A stretch of 64,000 nucleotides of DNA from an uncultured Paracoccaceae bacterium (GCA_947496605.1 CANMDF010000002.1:62001-126000), one strand, 5' to 3'. Shown: positions 17,425 through 27,556, counted from the first letter of the stretch. Translations and numbers: made by a program. The notes: generated by a model not told the origin, from the letters alone.

Positions 17425-17442
17425 TGTAAACTAAAATTGACA
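17425..17442. promoter_or_regulatory. PpsR/CrtJ operator 1b (crtD-crtE)
   Basis: Second TGT-N12-ACA site, centre 26 bp from operator 1a. A TTGACA hexamer lies in the spacer (17417-17422) and another at 17437-17442, so repressor binding should cover promoter elements for at least crtE. Confidence 0.85.
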
Positions 17443-17466
17443 CTATAGATTGCAAAGGAGACGCGC

Positions 17467-18348
17467 ATGAGAATCTCAGAGCGTATTGACGCGACAATGG
17501 CGCAGGCCATCAAGGCAGGTCAGGGCGGCGTGGCCCCGGCCAAGCTGGCGGCCGCGTTGGAATATGCGGTCACCCCCGGTGGCGCACGTATCCGGCCAAC
17601 GATCCTGACATCTGTGGCGATGGCATGCGGTGATGACCGTCCTGAGCTGACGAATGCTGCGGGTGTGGCGTTAGAGGTGATCCATTGCGCCAGCCTTGTG
17701 CATGATGATCTGCCTTGCTTTGATGATGCTGATATGCGCCGTGGGAAACCTGCGTTGCATCGCGCCTATTCGGAACCGCTTGCTGTGCTTGCGGGTGACA
17801 GTTTGATCATCATGGGTTTTCAGATTTTGGCCCGTGCGGCCGGCGATGCGCCGGACCGTGCACTCAAGCTGATCGATATTCTGGGCACACGCACGGGTAT
17901 GCCCTTTGGCATTTGCGCCGGCCAAGGATGGGAAAGCGAAGAGACGATCGATCTGTCCGCTTACCATCAGGCCAAGACAGGTGCTTTGTTTATTGCCGCC
18001 ACCCAGATGGGTGCTGTGGCCGCTGGCCAGGAGTCAGAGCCTTGGGAAGAACTGGGCGCCCGCATTGGTGAGGCATTCCAAGTTGCCGATGATCTGCGCG
18101 ATGCGCTTTGTGATGAACAAACTTTGGGCAAACCCGCTGGCCAAGATGATCTGCACGGGCGGCCGAATGCGGTAGCGTCTTATGGTGTACAGGGTGCTGT
18201 GCAGCGTTTTGATGATATCCTGGGCGGTGCTATTTCGTCGATCCCATCCTGCCCCGGTGAGGCCGCGTTGGCGCAAATGGTGCGTGCCTATGCGGATAAA
18301 CTGGTGCCTGCAGGTGCACGTGGCAGGTCTGCTGTTCCCGGCGAATAA
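17467..18348 (+). CDS. crtE: Geranylgeranyl diphosphate synthase CrtE
   Basis: 293-residue trans-prenyltransferase that makes the C20 precursor for carotenoids and for the bacteriochlorophyll tail. The first Asp-rich motif is HDDLPCFDD (Asp80/81/86/87) and the second is VADDLRD (Asp208/209/212), both intact. The ATG at 17467 follows an AAAGGAGA ribosome site. The stop overlaps the crtF start by one base (TAATG), so the two are coupled. It is controlled from the PpsR pair at 17399-17442. Confidence 0.93.
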   Translation: MRISERIDATMAQAIKAGQGGVAPAKLAAALEYAVTPGGARIRPTILTSVAMACGDDRPELTNAAGVALEVIHCASLVHDDLPCFDDADMRRGKPALHRAYSEPLAVLAGDSLIIMGFQILARAAGDAPDRALKLIDILGTRTGMPFGICAGQGWESEETIDLSAYHQAKTGALFIAATQMGAVAAGQESEPWEELGARIGEAFQVADDLRDALCDEQTLGKPAGQDDLHGRPNAVASYGVQGAVQRFDDILGGAISSIPSCPGEAALAQMVRAYADKLVPAGARGRSAVPGE

Positions 18349-19496
18349 TGAAAGATCTCGACGCCTCCCAACCCAAACCTGCATTGCCCCGCGGGGCCAC
18401 AAAGCGATCCGGTCGACTGACAAGGTTGGTTGCGTCGCGCAGGTTTCAGACCTGGGCCGCGCGGTTCCCTTTGGTCCGACGGATCGTGCGATCCGAGGGC
18501 GAAGCGATGTTCGATCTGGTCGCCGGGTTCTGCCACAGTCAAATCCTGCAAGCTTTCGTCCGGCTTAAATTGCCAGACCTTTTGCTTGACCGCGAAATGA
18601 CATCTGAGGCCTTGGCCGACGCAGCGGATATGCCCCAAGACCGCATGCCTGTCTTACTTGCAGCGGCCACGTCTATCGGGCTGGTCAAGCGGCGGCGTTC
18701 TGGTCGGTATGCGTTGACGACGCGGGGTGCAGCCCTTGCCGGTGTTCCCGGTCTGGCCGGTATGATTGACCACCATGATGTGCTGTATCTAGACCTTGCT
18801 GATCCGGTCGCATTCTTCAAAGGCGAGGTTGAGACGGAACTGGCCGAGTTCTGGCCTTATGTGTTTGGTGCCAACGGGGCGACTGACCCCGCAACAACGG
18901 CAACCTATTCGCAATTGATGGCGGACAGTCAGGTGCTTGTCGCCGAAGATACGCTTGCGGCGGTTAAGTTTAGTGATTGCCAACATCTGCTTGATGTCGG
19001 CGGCGGGACAGGCGCGTTTTTGGCGGCCGTTGGTGCGGCGCATCCGCATTTGCAGATGTCTCTTTTTGATTTGCCTGCAGTGGCACCCGGTGCTGCGAGC
19101 CGTTTTGAAAGTGCGGGCCTGTCTGATCGCGTTGAGATTGTTCCGGGATCGTTTCGGGATGATCCGCTGCCGCAAGGCGCCGACATGATCAGCTTGATCC
19201 GCGTGTTGTACGATCACGCCGATGAAACCGTTATTGCCTTACTAAAGTCGGTCTATGACGCCTTGCCAGCAGGTGGGCGCATCTTGATTTCGGAACCCAT
19301 GACAGGGGGCGATGCGCCGCAGCGGGCAGGTGACGCCTATTTCGCGCTGTATTGCATGGCGATGCGCACGGGTCGTGCCCGTTCTCAGGCCCAGATTGCT
19401 GATTTGCTGGGGCAGGCAGGCTTTGAGCAAATTCAAACACCTAAGGCATTTCGGCCATATATTACGGCGGTCGTGCAGGGTGTAAGGATTAGTTGA
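18348..19496 (+). CDS. crtF: Hydroxyneurosporene O-methyltransferase CrtF
   Basis: 382-residue SAM-dependent O-methyltransferase of the plant-type O-MT family, methylating the 1-hydroxyl of the carotenoid end group. It has an N-terminal dimerisation/winged-helix region (about residues 50-160) and SAM motif LLDVGGGTGAFLAAV near residue 215, followed by ISLIRVLYDHADE. The last codons run into the first PpsR site of the bchC promoter. It shares a message with crtE and probably reads on into bchC. Confidence 0.92.
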   Translation: MKDLDASQPKPALPRGATKRSGRLTRLVASRRFQTWAARFPLVRRIVRSEGEAMFDLVAGFCHSQILQAFVRLKLPDLLLDREMTSEALADAADMPQDRMPVLLAAATSIGLVKRRRSGRYALTTRGAALAGVPGLAGMIDHHDVLYLDLADPVAFFKGEVETELAEFWPYVFGANGATDPATTATYSQLMADSQVLVAEDTLAAVKFSDCQHLLDVGGGTGAFLAAVGAAHPHLQMSLFDLPAVAPGAASRFESAGLSDRVEIVPGSFRDDPLPQGADMISLIRVLYDHADETVIALLKSVYDALPAGGRILISEPMTGGDAPQRAGDAYFALYCMAMRTGRARSQAQIADLLGQAGFEQIQTPKAFRPYITAVVQGVRIS

Positions 19497-19498
19497 CA
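19481..19498. promoter_or_regulatory. PpsR/CrtJ operator 2a (bchC)
   Basis: TGT-N12-ACA site that overlaps the end of crtF, including its TGA stop (19494-19496). It pairs with site 2b after a 7-bp spacer, upstream of bchC. Confidence 0.85.
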
Positions 19499-19505
19499 CT
19501 TTAGG

Positions 19506-19523
19506 TGTCTAAATTAATTGACA
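19506..19523. promoter_or_regulatory. PpsR/CrtJ operator 2b (bchC)
   Basis: TGT-N12-ACA site whose right end coincides with the TTGACA hexamer of the proposed bchC promoter, the expected arrangement for repression by blocking RNA polymerase. Confidence 0.87.
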
Positions 19524-19545
19524 CAACCGCGTGTAAGGCTAGACT
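19518..19545 (+). promoter_or_regulatory. Probable sigma-70 type promoter of bchC
   Basis: TTGACA at 19518-19523 and TAGACT at 19540-19545, with 16 bp between. It overlaps PpsR operator 2b and is 60 bp before the bchC start. It would drive bchCXYZ and, by read-through, the puf genes. Confidence 0.6.
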
Positions 19546-19606
19546 AGGGCGAGACAGAGTGTCGCAGTTTTGGGCCTTCCAAGCTGCGTCATGAGGGAGA
19601 AAAACG

Positions 19607-20545
19607 TTGCAAACAAAGGCAGTTATCCTATCAGCGCCCGGTCAGCTGGCGCTTGATCAGGTGGGAATCGTTCCCCCTGCGGCGGATGATATTGTTGTTG
19701 CAATCAAACATTCGGGCATTTCGACAGGTACAGAAAAGCTGTTTTGGACAGGTGAAATGCCGCCGTTCCCCGGAATGGGCTATCCTTTGATCCCCGGATA
19801 TGAGGCCGCTGGCGAAGTGGTTGAAGCCGGTGCCGACAGTGGTTACCGCGTCGGCGAACATGTTTTTGTGCCCGGTGCCAGCTGCTATGAAGGTGCCTTT
19901 GGTCTTTTCGGGGCGGCTGCTGAAACGCTGGTGACGAAAGCCGCCCGCGTCACGCGCATTGATCCCGGACTTGGCGCTGCGGGTGCCTTGTTGGCACTGG
20001 CCGCAACAGCGCGCCACGCCATGGCTGGACCAAACAAGGCTGTTCCTGATCTGATTATTGGCCACGGTGTGCTAGGCCGCTTACTGGCCCGGTTGACCAT
20101 CGCGTCTGGTGCGCCTGCACCGACCGTCTGGGAGGTCGACCCTATCCGTATGGAGGGCGCTGTTGGTTACGACGTGACCACGCCTGAGCAGGACGAACGC
20201 CGCGACTATGAATCCGTCTACGATGCATCCGGTCGCGGTGACCTGCTGAACGACATGATTGGTCGCATCGCCAAAGGTGGCGAAATTGTACTGGCGGGCT
20301 TTTATACAGCGCCACTGCAATTCGCTTTTCCGCCCGCATTTATGAAAGAAGCCCGTTTCCGCATCAGTGCTGAATGGGCGCCAGACGACATGACCGCCAC
20401 CAAAGCACTGGTCGAGGCAGGCGTCTTGGAACTGGCCGATCTGATTACACACCAACAACCCGCCGCACTCGCCAGCGGCGCATACCAGACCGCGTTTACC
20501 GACCCTGCGTGTCTGAAAATGATCTTGAATTGGGGAACTGCATGA
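19607..20545 (+). CDS. bchC: Bacteriochlorophyllide a dehydrogenase BchC
   Basis: 312 residues. Oxidises the 3-hydroxyethyl group of bacteriochlorophyllide to the 3-acetyl group, using NAD. It belongs to the zinc-type alcohol dehydrogenase superfamily and shows the GroES-like N-terminal part ([18 protein letters not shown]) and a nucleotide-binding part ([14 protein letters not shown]). The start is a TTG at 19607 with a strong GAGGGAGA ribosome site 7 bases upstream; no in-frame ATG fits. It overlaps bchX by 4 bp (ATGA). Confidence 0.93.
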   Translation: MQTKAVILSAPGQLALDQVGIVPPAADDIVVAIKHSGISTGTEKLFWTGEMPPFPGMGYPLIPGYEAAGEVVEAGADSGYRVGEHVFVPGASCYEGAFGLFGAAAETLVTKAARVTRIDPGLGAAGALLALAATARHAMAGPNKAVPDLIIGHGVLGRLLARLTIASGAPAPTVWEVDPIRMEGAVGYDVTTPEQDERRDYESVYDASGRGDLLNDMIGRIAKGGEIVLAGFYTAPLQFAFPPAFMKEARFRISAEWAPDDMTATKALVEAGVLELADLITHQQPAALASGAYQTAFTDPACLKMILNWGTA

Positions 20546-21546
20546 AAGATGAAATTCCAAACCTAAAGGATTTCGACCAACGTCTGCGCGATGAGGCTAA
20601 CGAAGAGCCGAACCTTGAAGTGCCGCAGGGCGAACCCACGTCAAAGACGCAGATCATCGCGATCTACGGCAAAGGCGGAATTGGCAAATCTTTCACCCTT
20701 GCGAACCTCAGCCACATGATGGCCGAGATGGGTAAGCGCGTGCTGTTGATCGGCTGCGATCCGAAATCTGACACAACAAGCCTGCTGTTTGGCGGCAAGG
20801 CTTGCCCGACAATCATTGAAACATCAGCGAAGAAAAAGCTGTCCGGTGAAGAGGTCGCTATCGGCGACGTCTGCTTTAAGCGCGGCGGTGTTTTTGCAAT
20901 GGAACTGGGTGGCCCCGAAGTGGGTCGCGGCTGTGGTGGCCGTGGAATTATCCACGGGTTTGAATTGCTTGAAAAACTAGGGTTCCACGATTGGGACTTT
21001 GACTACGTTTTGCTTGATTTCCTTGGCGACGTGGTTTGCGGCGGCTTCGGCCTGCCGATCGCGCGCGATATGGCGCAGAAAGTGATTTTGGTGGCGTCGA
21101 ATGACCTGCAGTCCCTATATGTTGCTAACAATGTCTGCTCTGCAGTCGAATACTTCCGTAAACTTGGAGGTAATGTTGGGGTGGCCGGGCTTGTTATCAA
21201 CAAGGACGACGGCACTGGAGAAGCCCAAGCTTTCGCCGAGGCAGTTAGTATTCCAATCCTTGCTGCTATCCCACAAAACGACGATCTAAGAAAGAAGTCA
21301 GCGAACTATCAGATTGTCGGCACACATGAGAGTGAGTGGGGACCGATGTTTGAAGGGCTTGCTGACGCCGTGGGCATTGCCCCGCCTGTGCGTCCAAATC
21401 CGCTGGACCAAGATGGTCTGCTGGGTCTGTTCGATGCCAAAGACACAGGCGGCGACTATCAGTTGGTGCCTGCCACTGATGTCGATATGCGCGGCAAAAA
21501 TGCCAAGCCAAAAGAAAGCCTCGAGGTCATCTACGATGACGCATGA
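20542..21546 (+). CDS. bchX: Chlorophyllide reductase iron protein BchX
   Basis: 334-residue ATPase subunit of chlorophyllide a reductase (COR), homologous to nitrogenase NifH and BchL. The P-loop is GKGGIGKS (residues 43-50). The two Cys ligands for the 4Fe-4S cluster shared by the dimer are in GRGCGGRG and GDVVCGGFG. It passes electrons to BchYZ to reduce the B ring. The ATG at 20542 overlaps bchC and is preferred over an upstream in-frame start inside bchC. The 3' end overlaps bchY by 11 bp. Confidence 0.96.
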   Translation: MKDEIPNLKDFDQRLRDEANEEPNLEVPQGEPTSKTQIIAIYGKGGIGKSFTLANLSHMMAEMGKRVLLIGCDPKSDTTSLLFGGKACPTIIETSAKKKLSGEEVAIGDVCFKRGGVFAMELGGPEVGRGCGGRGIIHGFELLEKLGFHDWDFDYVLLDFLGDVVCGGFGLPIARDMAQKVILVASNDLQSLYVANNVCSAVEYFRKLGGNVGVAGLVINKDDGTGEAQAFAEAVSIPILAAIPQNDDLRKKSANYQIVGTHESEWGPMFEGLADAVGIAPPVRPNPLDQDGLLGLFDAKDTGGDYQLVPATDVDMRGKNAKPKESLEVIYDDA

Positions 21547-23140
21547 GACTGACACCCACGGCTATGAAGTTGGCTATGATGATGCTGGACAGGTCCAGAT
21601 CATCGAGGGTGTTGCGCGTGAAGAAACCTCTGAAGTGCTGGACGCTGGCACGCAGGCAACGGCCCTAGAGGGTGGTTGTACTGCCAGTGCAGGTTCCATG
21701 GAGGCTGCCGCCCGTGCTGCTGGTAAATCCGAGATTTTGGATCAATACGCTAAGGACTATCCGCAAGGTCCCCACGATCAACCGCAGAGCATGTGCCCGG
21801 CGTTCGGGTCTTTGCGCGTGGGTCTTCGCATGAAACGTGTTGCGACGGTTTTGTCCGGGTCTGCCTGCTGTGTTTACGGCCTCACGTTCGTGTCTCACTT
21901 CTATGGTGCGCGTCGGTCTGTTGGCTATGTGCCATTCAATTCCGAAACATTGGTCACTGGTAAGTTGTTCGAAGACATTCGCGAGAGTGTGCACGATATG
22001 GCCGATCCTGATCGCTATGACGCGATTGTCGTGACGAACCTTTGTGTGCCGACGGCATCCGGTGTGCCGCTGCGGTTGTTGCCGAAAGAGATTAACGGCG
22101 TGCGCATCGTGGGCATTGATGTGCCTGGATTTGGCATTCCGACACACGCTGAGGCCAAAGATGTCTTGGCTGGTGCAATGCTGGCCTATGCCCGTGAAGA
22201 AGTGAAAGCGGGACCTGTCGCGCGCCCTGTTGGTGGCAAACATGACCGTCCAACTGTTGCGCTGTTGGGCGAGATGTTCCCGGCTGATCCGATGATGATT
22301 GGCGCGATGCTTGCCCCGATGGGCCTGGCTGCGGGTCCAGTGGTGCCGACACGCGAATGGCGCGAACTTTATGCGGCCCTTGACTGTGGTGTCGCCGCTG
22401 CGATCCACCCGTTTTATTCCGCAGCGATCCGTGAATTTCAGGGTGCTGGCCGCAAGATTGTGGGCTCTGCCCCGGTTGGTCACGACGGCACGGCTGATTG
22501 GCTGGCCGCGATTGGTGATGCGTACAATGTGAAGCCAGACCAGATTGCAGCGGCGCAAAATGCGTTCTTGCCTGCGATCAAAGGTGCCTTTGAGGGGTCT
22601 AAGATCAACGGAACTGTGACGCTTTCAGGTTACGAAGGGTCCGAGCTTTTGGTCGCCCGTTTGCTGATCGAAAGCGGTGCGGATGTGCCTTACGTCGGCA
22701 CGGCTTGCCCCAAGACAGAATGGTCGCGCCCGGATGCCGAATGGCTGGCCGCGCGTGGTGTGAAGGTGGTCTATCGTGCCTCGCTTGAGGATGACTTGGC
22801 TGCTGTTGACGCGATCAAACCTGATCTCGCGATCGGCACAACACCGGTTGTTCAGCACGCCAAGGAACACGGTATTCCATCGCTTTACTTTACCAACCTC
22901 ATCTCAGCACGGCCACTCATGGGGCCAGCCGGTGCAGGGTCACTGGCACAGGTCGTGAATGCCGCAATTGCCGGTAAGGAAAAAATGGACACGATGCGTG
23001 CGTTCTTTGAGGGCGTGGGCAAAGAAGACACCGCCGGTGTCTGGGAAGGCGCGCCGAACTTGCGCCCTGACTTCCGCGCCAACCATCAGAAAAAGCTTGA
23101 TAAAATGGCCCGTGCTGCCAAAGCGCAGGAGATGATTTGA
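21536..23140 (+). CDS. bchY: Chlorophyllide reductase subunit BchY
   Basis: 534-residue catalytic subunit of COR, NifD/BchN-like. Cys residues likely to hold the NB-type 4Fe-4S cluster appear in [20 protein letters not shown] and [10 protein letters not shown]. The start at 21536 overlaps bchX; a longer frame to 21314 would be entirely inside bchX and is rejected. It forms a heterotetramer with BchZ, whose start overlaps its stop (4 bp), so synthesis is coupled. Confidence 0.95.
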   Translation: MTHETDTHGYEVGYDDAGQVQIIEGVAREETSEVLDAGTQATALEGGCTASAGSMEAAARAAGKSEILDQYAKDYPQGPHDQPQSMCPAFGSLRVGLRMKRVATVLSGSACCVYGLTFVSHFYGARRSVGYVPFNSETLVTGKLFEDIRESVHDMADPDRYDAIVVTNLCVPTASGVPLRLLPKEINGVRIVGIDVPGFGIPTHAEAKDVLAGAMLAYAREEVKAGPVARPVGGKHDRPTVALLGEMFPADPMMIGAMLAPMGLAAGPVVPTREWRELYAALDCGVAAAIHPFYSAAIREFQGAGRKIVGSAPVGHDGTADWLAAIGDAYNVKPDQIAAAQNAFLPAIKGAFEGSKINGTVTLSGYEGSELLVARLLIESGADVPYVGTACPKTEWSRPDAEWLAARGVKVVYRASLEDDLAAVDAIKPDLAIGTTPVVQHAKEHGIPSLYFTNLISARPLMGPAGAGSLAQVVNAAIAGKEKMDTMRAFFEGVGKEDTAGVWEGAPNLRPDFRANHQKKLDKMARAAKAQEMI

Positions 23141-24600
23141 TGCTTGTCACTGATCATGATCGCGCAGGTGGATATTGGGGTGCTGTTTATGCGTTCTGCG
23201 CCGTCAAAGGTTTGCAGGTTGTCATTGATGGCCCTGTAGGCTGTGAAAACCTGCCTGTGACGTCCGTTTTGCACTACACCGACGGTTTGCCGCCACATGA
23301 GTTGCCTATTGTGGTGACGGGTCTGGCCGAAACCGAGATGGGTGAAGGCACTGAGGAAGCGATGAAGCGTGCTTGGCAAACCCTTGATCCGGCTTTGCCT
23401 GCTGTTGTTGTCACCGGCTCGATTGCTGAAATGATTGGCGGCGGCGTGACCCCGCAAGGCACCAATATTCAGCGCTTCCTGCCCCGCACCATTGATGAGG
23501 ATCAGTGGGAATGTGCGGACCGCGCGATGACGTGGATTTTCACGGAATTTGGTATGACCAAAGGCCGGATGCCGCCTGAGAAGAAGCGTGAAGAAGATGC
23601 AAAGCCACGCGTGAATATCTTGGGCCCGATGTATGGCGCGTTTAACATGCCGTCCGATCTGGCCGAGATACGCCGTTTGGTTGAAGGCATCGGTGCTGAG
23701 ATTAACATGGTTATGCCGCTGGGCGCCCATGTCGCTGAGATGCGCAATCTGGTGAATGCCGATGTGAACGTCACGATGTACCGCGAATTTGGTCGTGGTC
23801 TGTGTGAGGTGCTGGGTAAGCCATATTTGCAGGCTCCATTTGGCATCGACAGCACAACGAAATTCCTGCGCAAGCTGGGTGAATTGACGGGCCTCGACCC
23901 TGAACCATTCATCGAGCGAGAGAAGCATTCGACCATCAAGCCCGTTTGGGATTTGTGGCGGTCTGTCACGCAGGATTTCTTTGCGACTGCTGAGTTCGCG
24001 ATTGTCGCCAATGAGACTTATGCCCGCGGTGTGCGTCATTTCCTTGAAGGTGACTTGGGTTTCCCATGTGCTTTCGCTGTGGCCCGGACGCGCGGGAAGA
24101 AAACCAACAACGACGAAGTGCGCAGCTTGCTGCATACCAAGCGCCCGTTGATCGTGATGGGGTCTATCAATGAAAAAATGTATATGGCTGAGATGAAGGC
24201 TGGGCATGGCCCATCGCCAGTGTTCATCCCTGCCAGCTTCCCCGGTGCTGCGATCCGTCGTGCCACGGGTACACCGTTTATGGGCTACGCCGGTGCGACG
24301 TATTTGCTGCAAGAAGTTTGTAACGGACTGTTTGATGCGCTGTTCCATATCCTGCCGTTGGGCACTGATATGGATGCAACCGACGCCACCCTGACACCAC
24401 TGCGCCGCGATTTCCCTTGGGATTCTGATGCGCAAGCGAAACTGGATGAGATCGTGGCAACACACCCGATCTTGACCCGTATTTCTGCCGCTAAAACGCT
24501 GCGCGATGCAGCCGAGCGTGCAGCCCTCGACGCCGGCAACGACCGGGTTGTTCTTGAGACCGTCGAAACACTCGAAAATGCGAATGGAGGACGTAAATGA
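23137..24600 (+). CDS. bchZ: Chlorophyllide reductase subunit BchZ
   Basis: 487-residue catalytic partner of BchY, NifK/BchB-like. Begins [19 protein letters not shown] and has [13 protein letters not shown] with the cluster Cys. The C terminus is hydrophilic. It overlaps bchY and pufQ by 4 bp each, making one continuous bchCXYZ-puf transcription unit likely. In Rhodobacter species puf promoters lie within the 3' part of bchZ; I did not identify one here with confidence. Confidence 0.95.
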   Translation: MMLVTDHDRAGGYWGAVYAFCAVKGLQVVIDGPVGCENLPVTSVLHYTDGLPPHELPIVVTGLAETEMGEGTEEAMKRAWQTLDPALPAVVVTGSIAEMIGGGVTPQGTNIQRFLPRTIDEDQWECADRAMTWIFTEFGMTKGRMPPEKKREEDAKPRVNILGPMYGAFNMPSDLAEIRRLVEGIGAEINMVMPLGAHVAEMRNLVNADVNVTMYREFGRGLCEVLGKPYLQAPFGIDSTTKFLRKLGELTGLDPEPFIEREKHSTIKPVWDLWRSVTQDFFATAEFAIVANETYARGVRHFLEGDLGFPCAFAVARTRGKKTNNDEVRSLLHTKRPLIVMGSINEKMYMAEMKAGHGPSPVFIPASFPGAAIRRATGTPFMGYAGATYLLQEVCNGLFDALFHILPLGTDMDATDATLTPLRRDFPWDSDAQAKLDEIVATHPILTRISAAKTLRDAAERAALDAGNDRVVLETVETLENANGGRK

Positions 24601-24821
24601 CTGATTTTACAACGGATGCGCCTATCTCACGGGGTAGGGCCGCACCACCAAAGCGCGAGTATTACGCCTATTTTGGGCTGATCTTTCTGGCCACATTGCC
24701 ACTGTGCATCCTGACGTGGGCGCTGTCGGCCGGACGCCGGATGGAGCTGCCGGAAAAAGGCCCATTCGCAAAAGCTTGGACACAAGCCCGCATTATTACG
24801 CCACAGATCTTTAGCGCTTGA
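24597..24821 (+). CDS. pufQ: PufQ, bacteriochlorophyll-related small membrane protein
   Basis: 74 residues with one membrane helix ([19 protein letters not shown]). Its size, position between bchZ and pufB, and [11 protein letters not shown] segment match PufQ, which affects bacteriochlorophyll formation or delivery for the LH1-reaction centre complex. It overlaps bchZ by 4 bp. Confidence 0.9.
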   Translation: MTDFTTDAPISRGRAAPPKREYYAYFGLIFLATLPLCILTWALSAGRRMELPEKGPFAKAWTQARIITPQIFSA

Positions 24822-24965
24822 TCAACGGCGACGACATTTGCCCGAAAGGGCATCCGATGTTCATCATTCCCCCCCGGGATGGTGGATTAGGGCAGAGGAA
24901 GAGCCTCTGTCGTAACCCGGCCGCGGGGGGTGCGCGGCGTCAGTATTTTATTTTGGAGACAAAAC
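24822..24965 (+). other. pufQ-pufB spacer with hairpins
   Basis: 144-bp non-coding spacer. It holds a hairpin with a GAAA loop (arms TGCCC 24839-24843 and GGGCA 24848-24852) and another with arms CAGAGG 24893-24898 and CCTCTG 24904-24909. In Rhodobacter, processing between pufQ and pufB gives the abundant pufBA(LM) messages; these structures are candidates for such processing or 5'-end protection. A TTTGGAGAC ribosome site precedes pufB. Confidence 0.55.
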
Positions 24966-25124
24966 ATGGCTGACAAATCTGATCTGTCTTTCACAGGTCT
25001 CACTGACGAGCAGGCCCAAGAGCTGCACGCAGTCTACATGAGCGGGTTTACGATCTTCACGATCGTAGCAGTCGTTGCTCACGTACTGACGTACATCAAG
25101 CTTCCTTGGTTCAACTGGTCTTAA
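24966..25124 (+). CDS. pufB: LH1 antenna beta subunit PufB
   Basis: 52 residues, single membrane helix. Starts [20 protein letters not shown] and has the bacteriochlorophyll-binding His in VVAHVLTYI and the C-terminal PWF typical of LH1 beta chains. Forms the LH1 ring with PufA around the reaction centre. It has a clear ribosome site, and 12 bp separate it from pufA. Confidence 0.97.
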   Translation: MADKSDLSFTGLTDEQAQELHAVYMSGFTIFTIVAVVAHVLTYIKLPWFNWS

Positions 25125-25136
25125 GGAGAGCATTGA

Positions 25137-25292
25137 ATGGCACAGTTCTACAAAATCTGGCTGGTATTCGACCCGCGCCGCGTCTTCGTGGCTCAGGGCG
25201 TATTCCTGTTCCTGCTTGCAGCGATGATTCACCTCGTCCTGTTGAGCAATGAAAGCACAAACTGGTTCATGAAAGCCTTTGGCGGCATGTAA
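25137..25292 (+). CDS. pufA: LH1 antenna alpha subunit PufA
   Basis: 51 residues, starting [20 protein letters not shown], with a single membrane helix and the bacteriochlorophyll ligand His32 in AAMIHLVLL. It is a few residues shorter at the C terminus than the Rhodobacter sphaeroides chain. TAAGGAGAG directly upstream is a strong ribosome site, consistent with high expression. Confidence 0.97.
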   Translation: MAQFYKIWLVFDPRRVFVAQGVFLFLLAAMIHLVLLSNESTNWFMKAFGGM

Positions 25293-25314
25293 TCAGCTTG
25301 GCTGACTAAATCAC

Positions 25315-25344
25315 GCTACGGGCGGGCCTCCGTCCGCCCGTAGC
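25315..25344 (+). promoter_or_regulatory. pufA-pufL intercistronic hairpin
   Basis: Perfect 11-bp stem (25315-25325 with 25334-25344, 8-nt loop), GC-rich, without a T-run. It lies 22 bp after pufA. The same position in Rhodobacter carries a hairpin that shields pufBA mRNA from 3' decay and so gives excess antenna over reaction-centre protein. Confidence 0.85.
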
Positions 25345-25417
25345 AAACACCGACATTGACGATGACAGGGCGCGCCCAATGGGGACGCAGGGCCTGTCAA
25401 TGAATGGAGATTGGAAG

Positions 25418-26248
25418 ATGGCACAGCTCAGCTTCGAGAGAAAATACCGGGTCCGTGGCGGGACATTGGTAGGCGGTGATCTGTTCGACTTTTGGGTAGG
25501 GCCATTTTATGTGGGCTTCTTCGGGGTTACGACGTTCTTTTTCGCCGTCCTAGGGACGATTTTGATTTTTTACGGGGCAAGCCAAGGCCCGACGTGGAAC
25601 CCGTGGTTGATTTCCATCAACCCTCCACCACTTGAATATGGGTTGGGTGCCGCACCGCTGTTGGATGGCGGGCTTTGGCAGATCATCACGATCTGTGCCA
25701 TCGGCGCCTTCGTCAGCTGGATGATGCGCGAGGTCGAGATTTGCCGCAAACTTGGCATCGGCTATCATGTGCCGTTCGCTTTTGGCGTGGCTATCTTTGC
25801 TTATGTGACCCTGGTTGTCATCCGTCCGGTGCTGCTGGGTGCCTGGGGACATGCGTTCCCTTATGGCATCTTTAGCCACCTCGATTGGGTGAACAACGTG
25901 GGCTACACCTATGGCAACTTTCACTACAATCCGGTCCATATGATCGCGATCACGTTCTTCTTCACCACCTGTCTGGCGCTTGCACTGCACGGATCCTTGG
26001 TGTTGTCGGCCGTGAACCCCGGCAAAGGACAAGAGATCAAGTCACCTGACCACGAAGATACGTATTTTCGTGATCTGATCGGCTATTCGATCGGGCCATT
26101 GGGGATTCACCGCCTCGGTCTGTTCTTGGCGCTGAACGCTGGTTTCTGGTCTGCGATTTGTATCGTGATTTCTGGCACCGTCTGGTTCGAAGAATGGATC
26201 ATCTGGTGGGACTGGTACTATGAACTCCCTTGGTGGGTCGATCTGTAG
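25418..26248 (+). CDS. pufL: Photosynthetic reaction centre L subunit PufL
   Basis: 276 residues, five membrane helices. Expected ligands are present: His154 (IFSHLDW, special pair environment), His174 (NPVHMI), His191 (LALHGS) and His231 (LGIHRLG), in register with the L-subunit numbering plus the initiator Met. The C terminus ends soon after LPWWV and is about five residues shorter than in Rhodobacter. The ATG at 25418 ([10 protein letters not shown]) with GGAGATTGGAAG upstream is chosen over 25379. Confidence 0.97.
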   Translation: MAQLSFERKYRVRGGTLVGGDLFDFWVGPFYVGFFGVTTFFFAVLGTILIFYGASQGPTWNPWLISINPPPLEYGLGAAPLLDGGLWQIITICAIGAFVSWMMREVEICRKLGIGYHVPFAFGVAIFAYVTLVVIRPVLLGAWGHAFPYGIFSHLDWVNNVGYTYGNFHYNPVHMIAITFFFTTCLALALHGSLVLSAVNPGKGQEIKSPDHEDTYFRDLIGYSIGPLGIHRLGLFLALNAGFWSAICIVISGTVWFEEWIIWWDWYYELPWWVDL

Positions 26249-26261
26249 GAGGATATGAACA

Positions 26262-27188
26262 ATGGCTGAATATCAAAACATTTTCACCCAGGTTCAGGTC
26301 CAAGGACCGCCTGAAATGGGGCTCGATGGCGCCGATGGCAATGCGATTGACCGCGGCACTGGCGTAGGCTTTTCCAAGCTTGCAGGCCTGTTTGGGAACG
26401 CACAGTTGGGGCCGATCTATTTGGGTTCTTTCGGTGTAATCTCGCTGGCGACCGGTCTTGTCTGGTTTGTCATGGTTGGCATGTCCTTCTGGGCGCAAGC
26501 TGATTACAACCCGGCGATTTTCCTGCGCGACCTGTTCTGGTTCTCGCTTGATCCGCCTTCCCCGGGTTACGGTTTGGGCATGCCCCCAATGGATGACGGC
26601 GGTTACTTTATGATCGCATCGTTCTTCCTGCTGATTTCGGTTCTGACGTGGTGGGTACGCACCTATCTGCGCGCTGAAGCATTGGGCATGGGCAAACACG
26701 TGGCATGGGCCTTCGCATCTGCGATCTGGCTGTTCCTTGTGTTGGGTCTGTTCCGTCCGATCCTAATGGGCGATTGGTCTGAAATGGTGCCTTACGGTAT
26801 CTTTAGTCACCTTGACTGGACGAACCTGTTTTCGATCACATATGGCAACCTGTTCTACAATCCGTTCCACGCATTAAGCATCGCGTTCCTTTATGGTTCT
26901 GCCCTGCTGTTTGCGATGCACGGGGCCACGATCCTTGCGGTCAGCCGTTTCGGCGGTGAGCGCGAGATCGAACAGATCGTTGACCGCGGCACCGCGACCG
27001 AGCGTGCTGCACTGTTCTGGCGCTGGACCATGGGCTTTAACGCTACCATGGAAGGTATTCACCGCTGGGCCTGGTGGTTCGCAGTTCTGACAACGCTGAC
27101 TGGCGGTATCGGAATTCTGTTGACTGGTACGGTTGTTGATAACTGGTTTGTTTGGGCGCAGCAGCACGGCTACGCGCCGCTGAACTAA
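26262..27188 (+). CDS. pufM: Photosynthetic reaction centre M subunit PufM
   Basis: 308 residues, five membrane helices. Ligand His residues are in FSHLDW (183), NPFHALS (203), FAMHGA (220) and EGIHRWA (267). The C terminus is QHGYAPLN, the short Rhodobacter-like ending without the extension seen in reaction centres that bind the tetraheme cytochrome PufC. That agrees with the gene that follows being pufX-like and with no pufC nearby. It has a TAGGAGGA ribosome site. Confidence 0.97.
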   Translation: MAEYQNIFTQVQVQGPPEMGLDGADGNAIDRGTGVGFSKLAGLFGNAQLGPIYLGSFGVISLATGLVWFVMVGMSFWAQADYNPAIFLRDLFWFSLDPPSPGYGLGMPPMDDGGYFMIASFFLLISVLTWWVRTYLRAEALGMGKHVAWAFASAIWLFLVLGLFRPILMGDWSEMVPYGIFSHLDWTNLFSITYGNLFYNPFHALSIAFLYGSALLFAMHGATILAVSRFGGEREIEQIVDRGTATERAALFWRWTMGFNATMEGIHRWAWWFAVLTTLTGGIGILLTGTVVDNWFVWAQQHGYAPLN

Positions 27189-27196
27189 GGAGAGAG

Positions 27197-27433
27197 ATGA
27201 TGAAAAACGATAACATCCTCGACATGAGCGAAAAGAGCAGGCTAACGGCCGATATCACGCTCTTGATGCTGAAAGGTGCGGGTTATGCGGCAGTTGTCGT
27301 CATCGCCATTTGGTTCGTGATTGCAGCGATGGCCTTTATTGGCCGTATCCTGCCTGAGGAAAGCCGTGACACACCTGACCCGATCAACCGCTCATCCCTG
27401 ATGATCACGGTTGAAGAGGCTGCGTACGTCTGA
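27197..27433 (+). CDS. pufX: PufX-like core complex protein
   Basis: 78 residues (77 if the second of two adjacent ATGs is used), directly after pufM with a TAAGGAGAG ribosome site. One membrane helix (about residues 26-48). The segment LLMLKGAGYAA matches the helix start QMMKGAGWAG that I recall for Rhodobacter sphaeroides PufX, and IGRILPEESRDTPDP matches its VGRMLP plus Pro-rich region. N and C termini differ. PufX opens the LH1 ring for quinone exchange and shapes the core complex. Identification rests on position, size and this helix-flanking similarity. Confidence 0.8.
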   Translation: MMKNDNILDMSEKSRLTADITLLMLKGAGYAAVVVIAIWFVIAAMAFIGRILPEESRDTPDPINRSSLMITVEEAAYV

Positions 27434-27443
27434 GCGAGATTGG

Positions 27444-27472
27444 ATCAGGCGGCGCGCGACGCCCCGCCTGAT
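27444..27472 (+). other. Hairpin after pufX
   Basis: Nine-bp perfect stem (27444-27452 with 27464-27472, 11-nt loop) starting 11 bp after the pufX stop. It has no T-run. Probably protects the 3' end of the puf message or slows polymerase before the terminator at 27557. Confidence 0.6.
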
Positions 27473-27556
27473 TCTATGCCATCGGGCTACCCTCCCTGGC
27501 TGGCCCGATATTGGGGTTTCGACCCCAGTTCCCTTCCTGTTGGCTACAGGAGACTA

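Noticed and set aside
23086..24465. Long open frame (459 codons) on the minus strand opposite bchZ
   Set aside because: It mirrors the codon pattern of bchZ, has His/Gln-rich, low-quality sequence and no homology features. The same holds for 21665-22558 opposite bchY.
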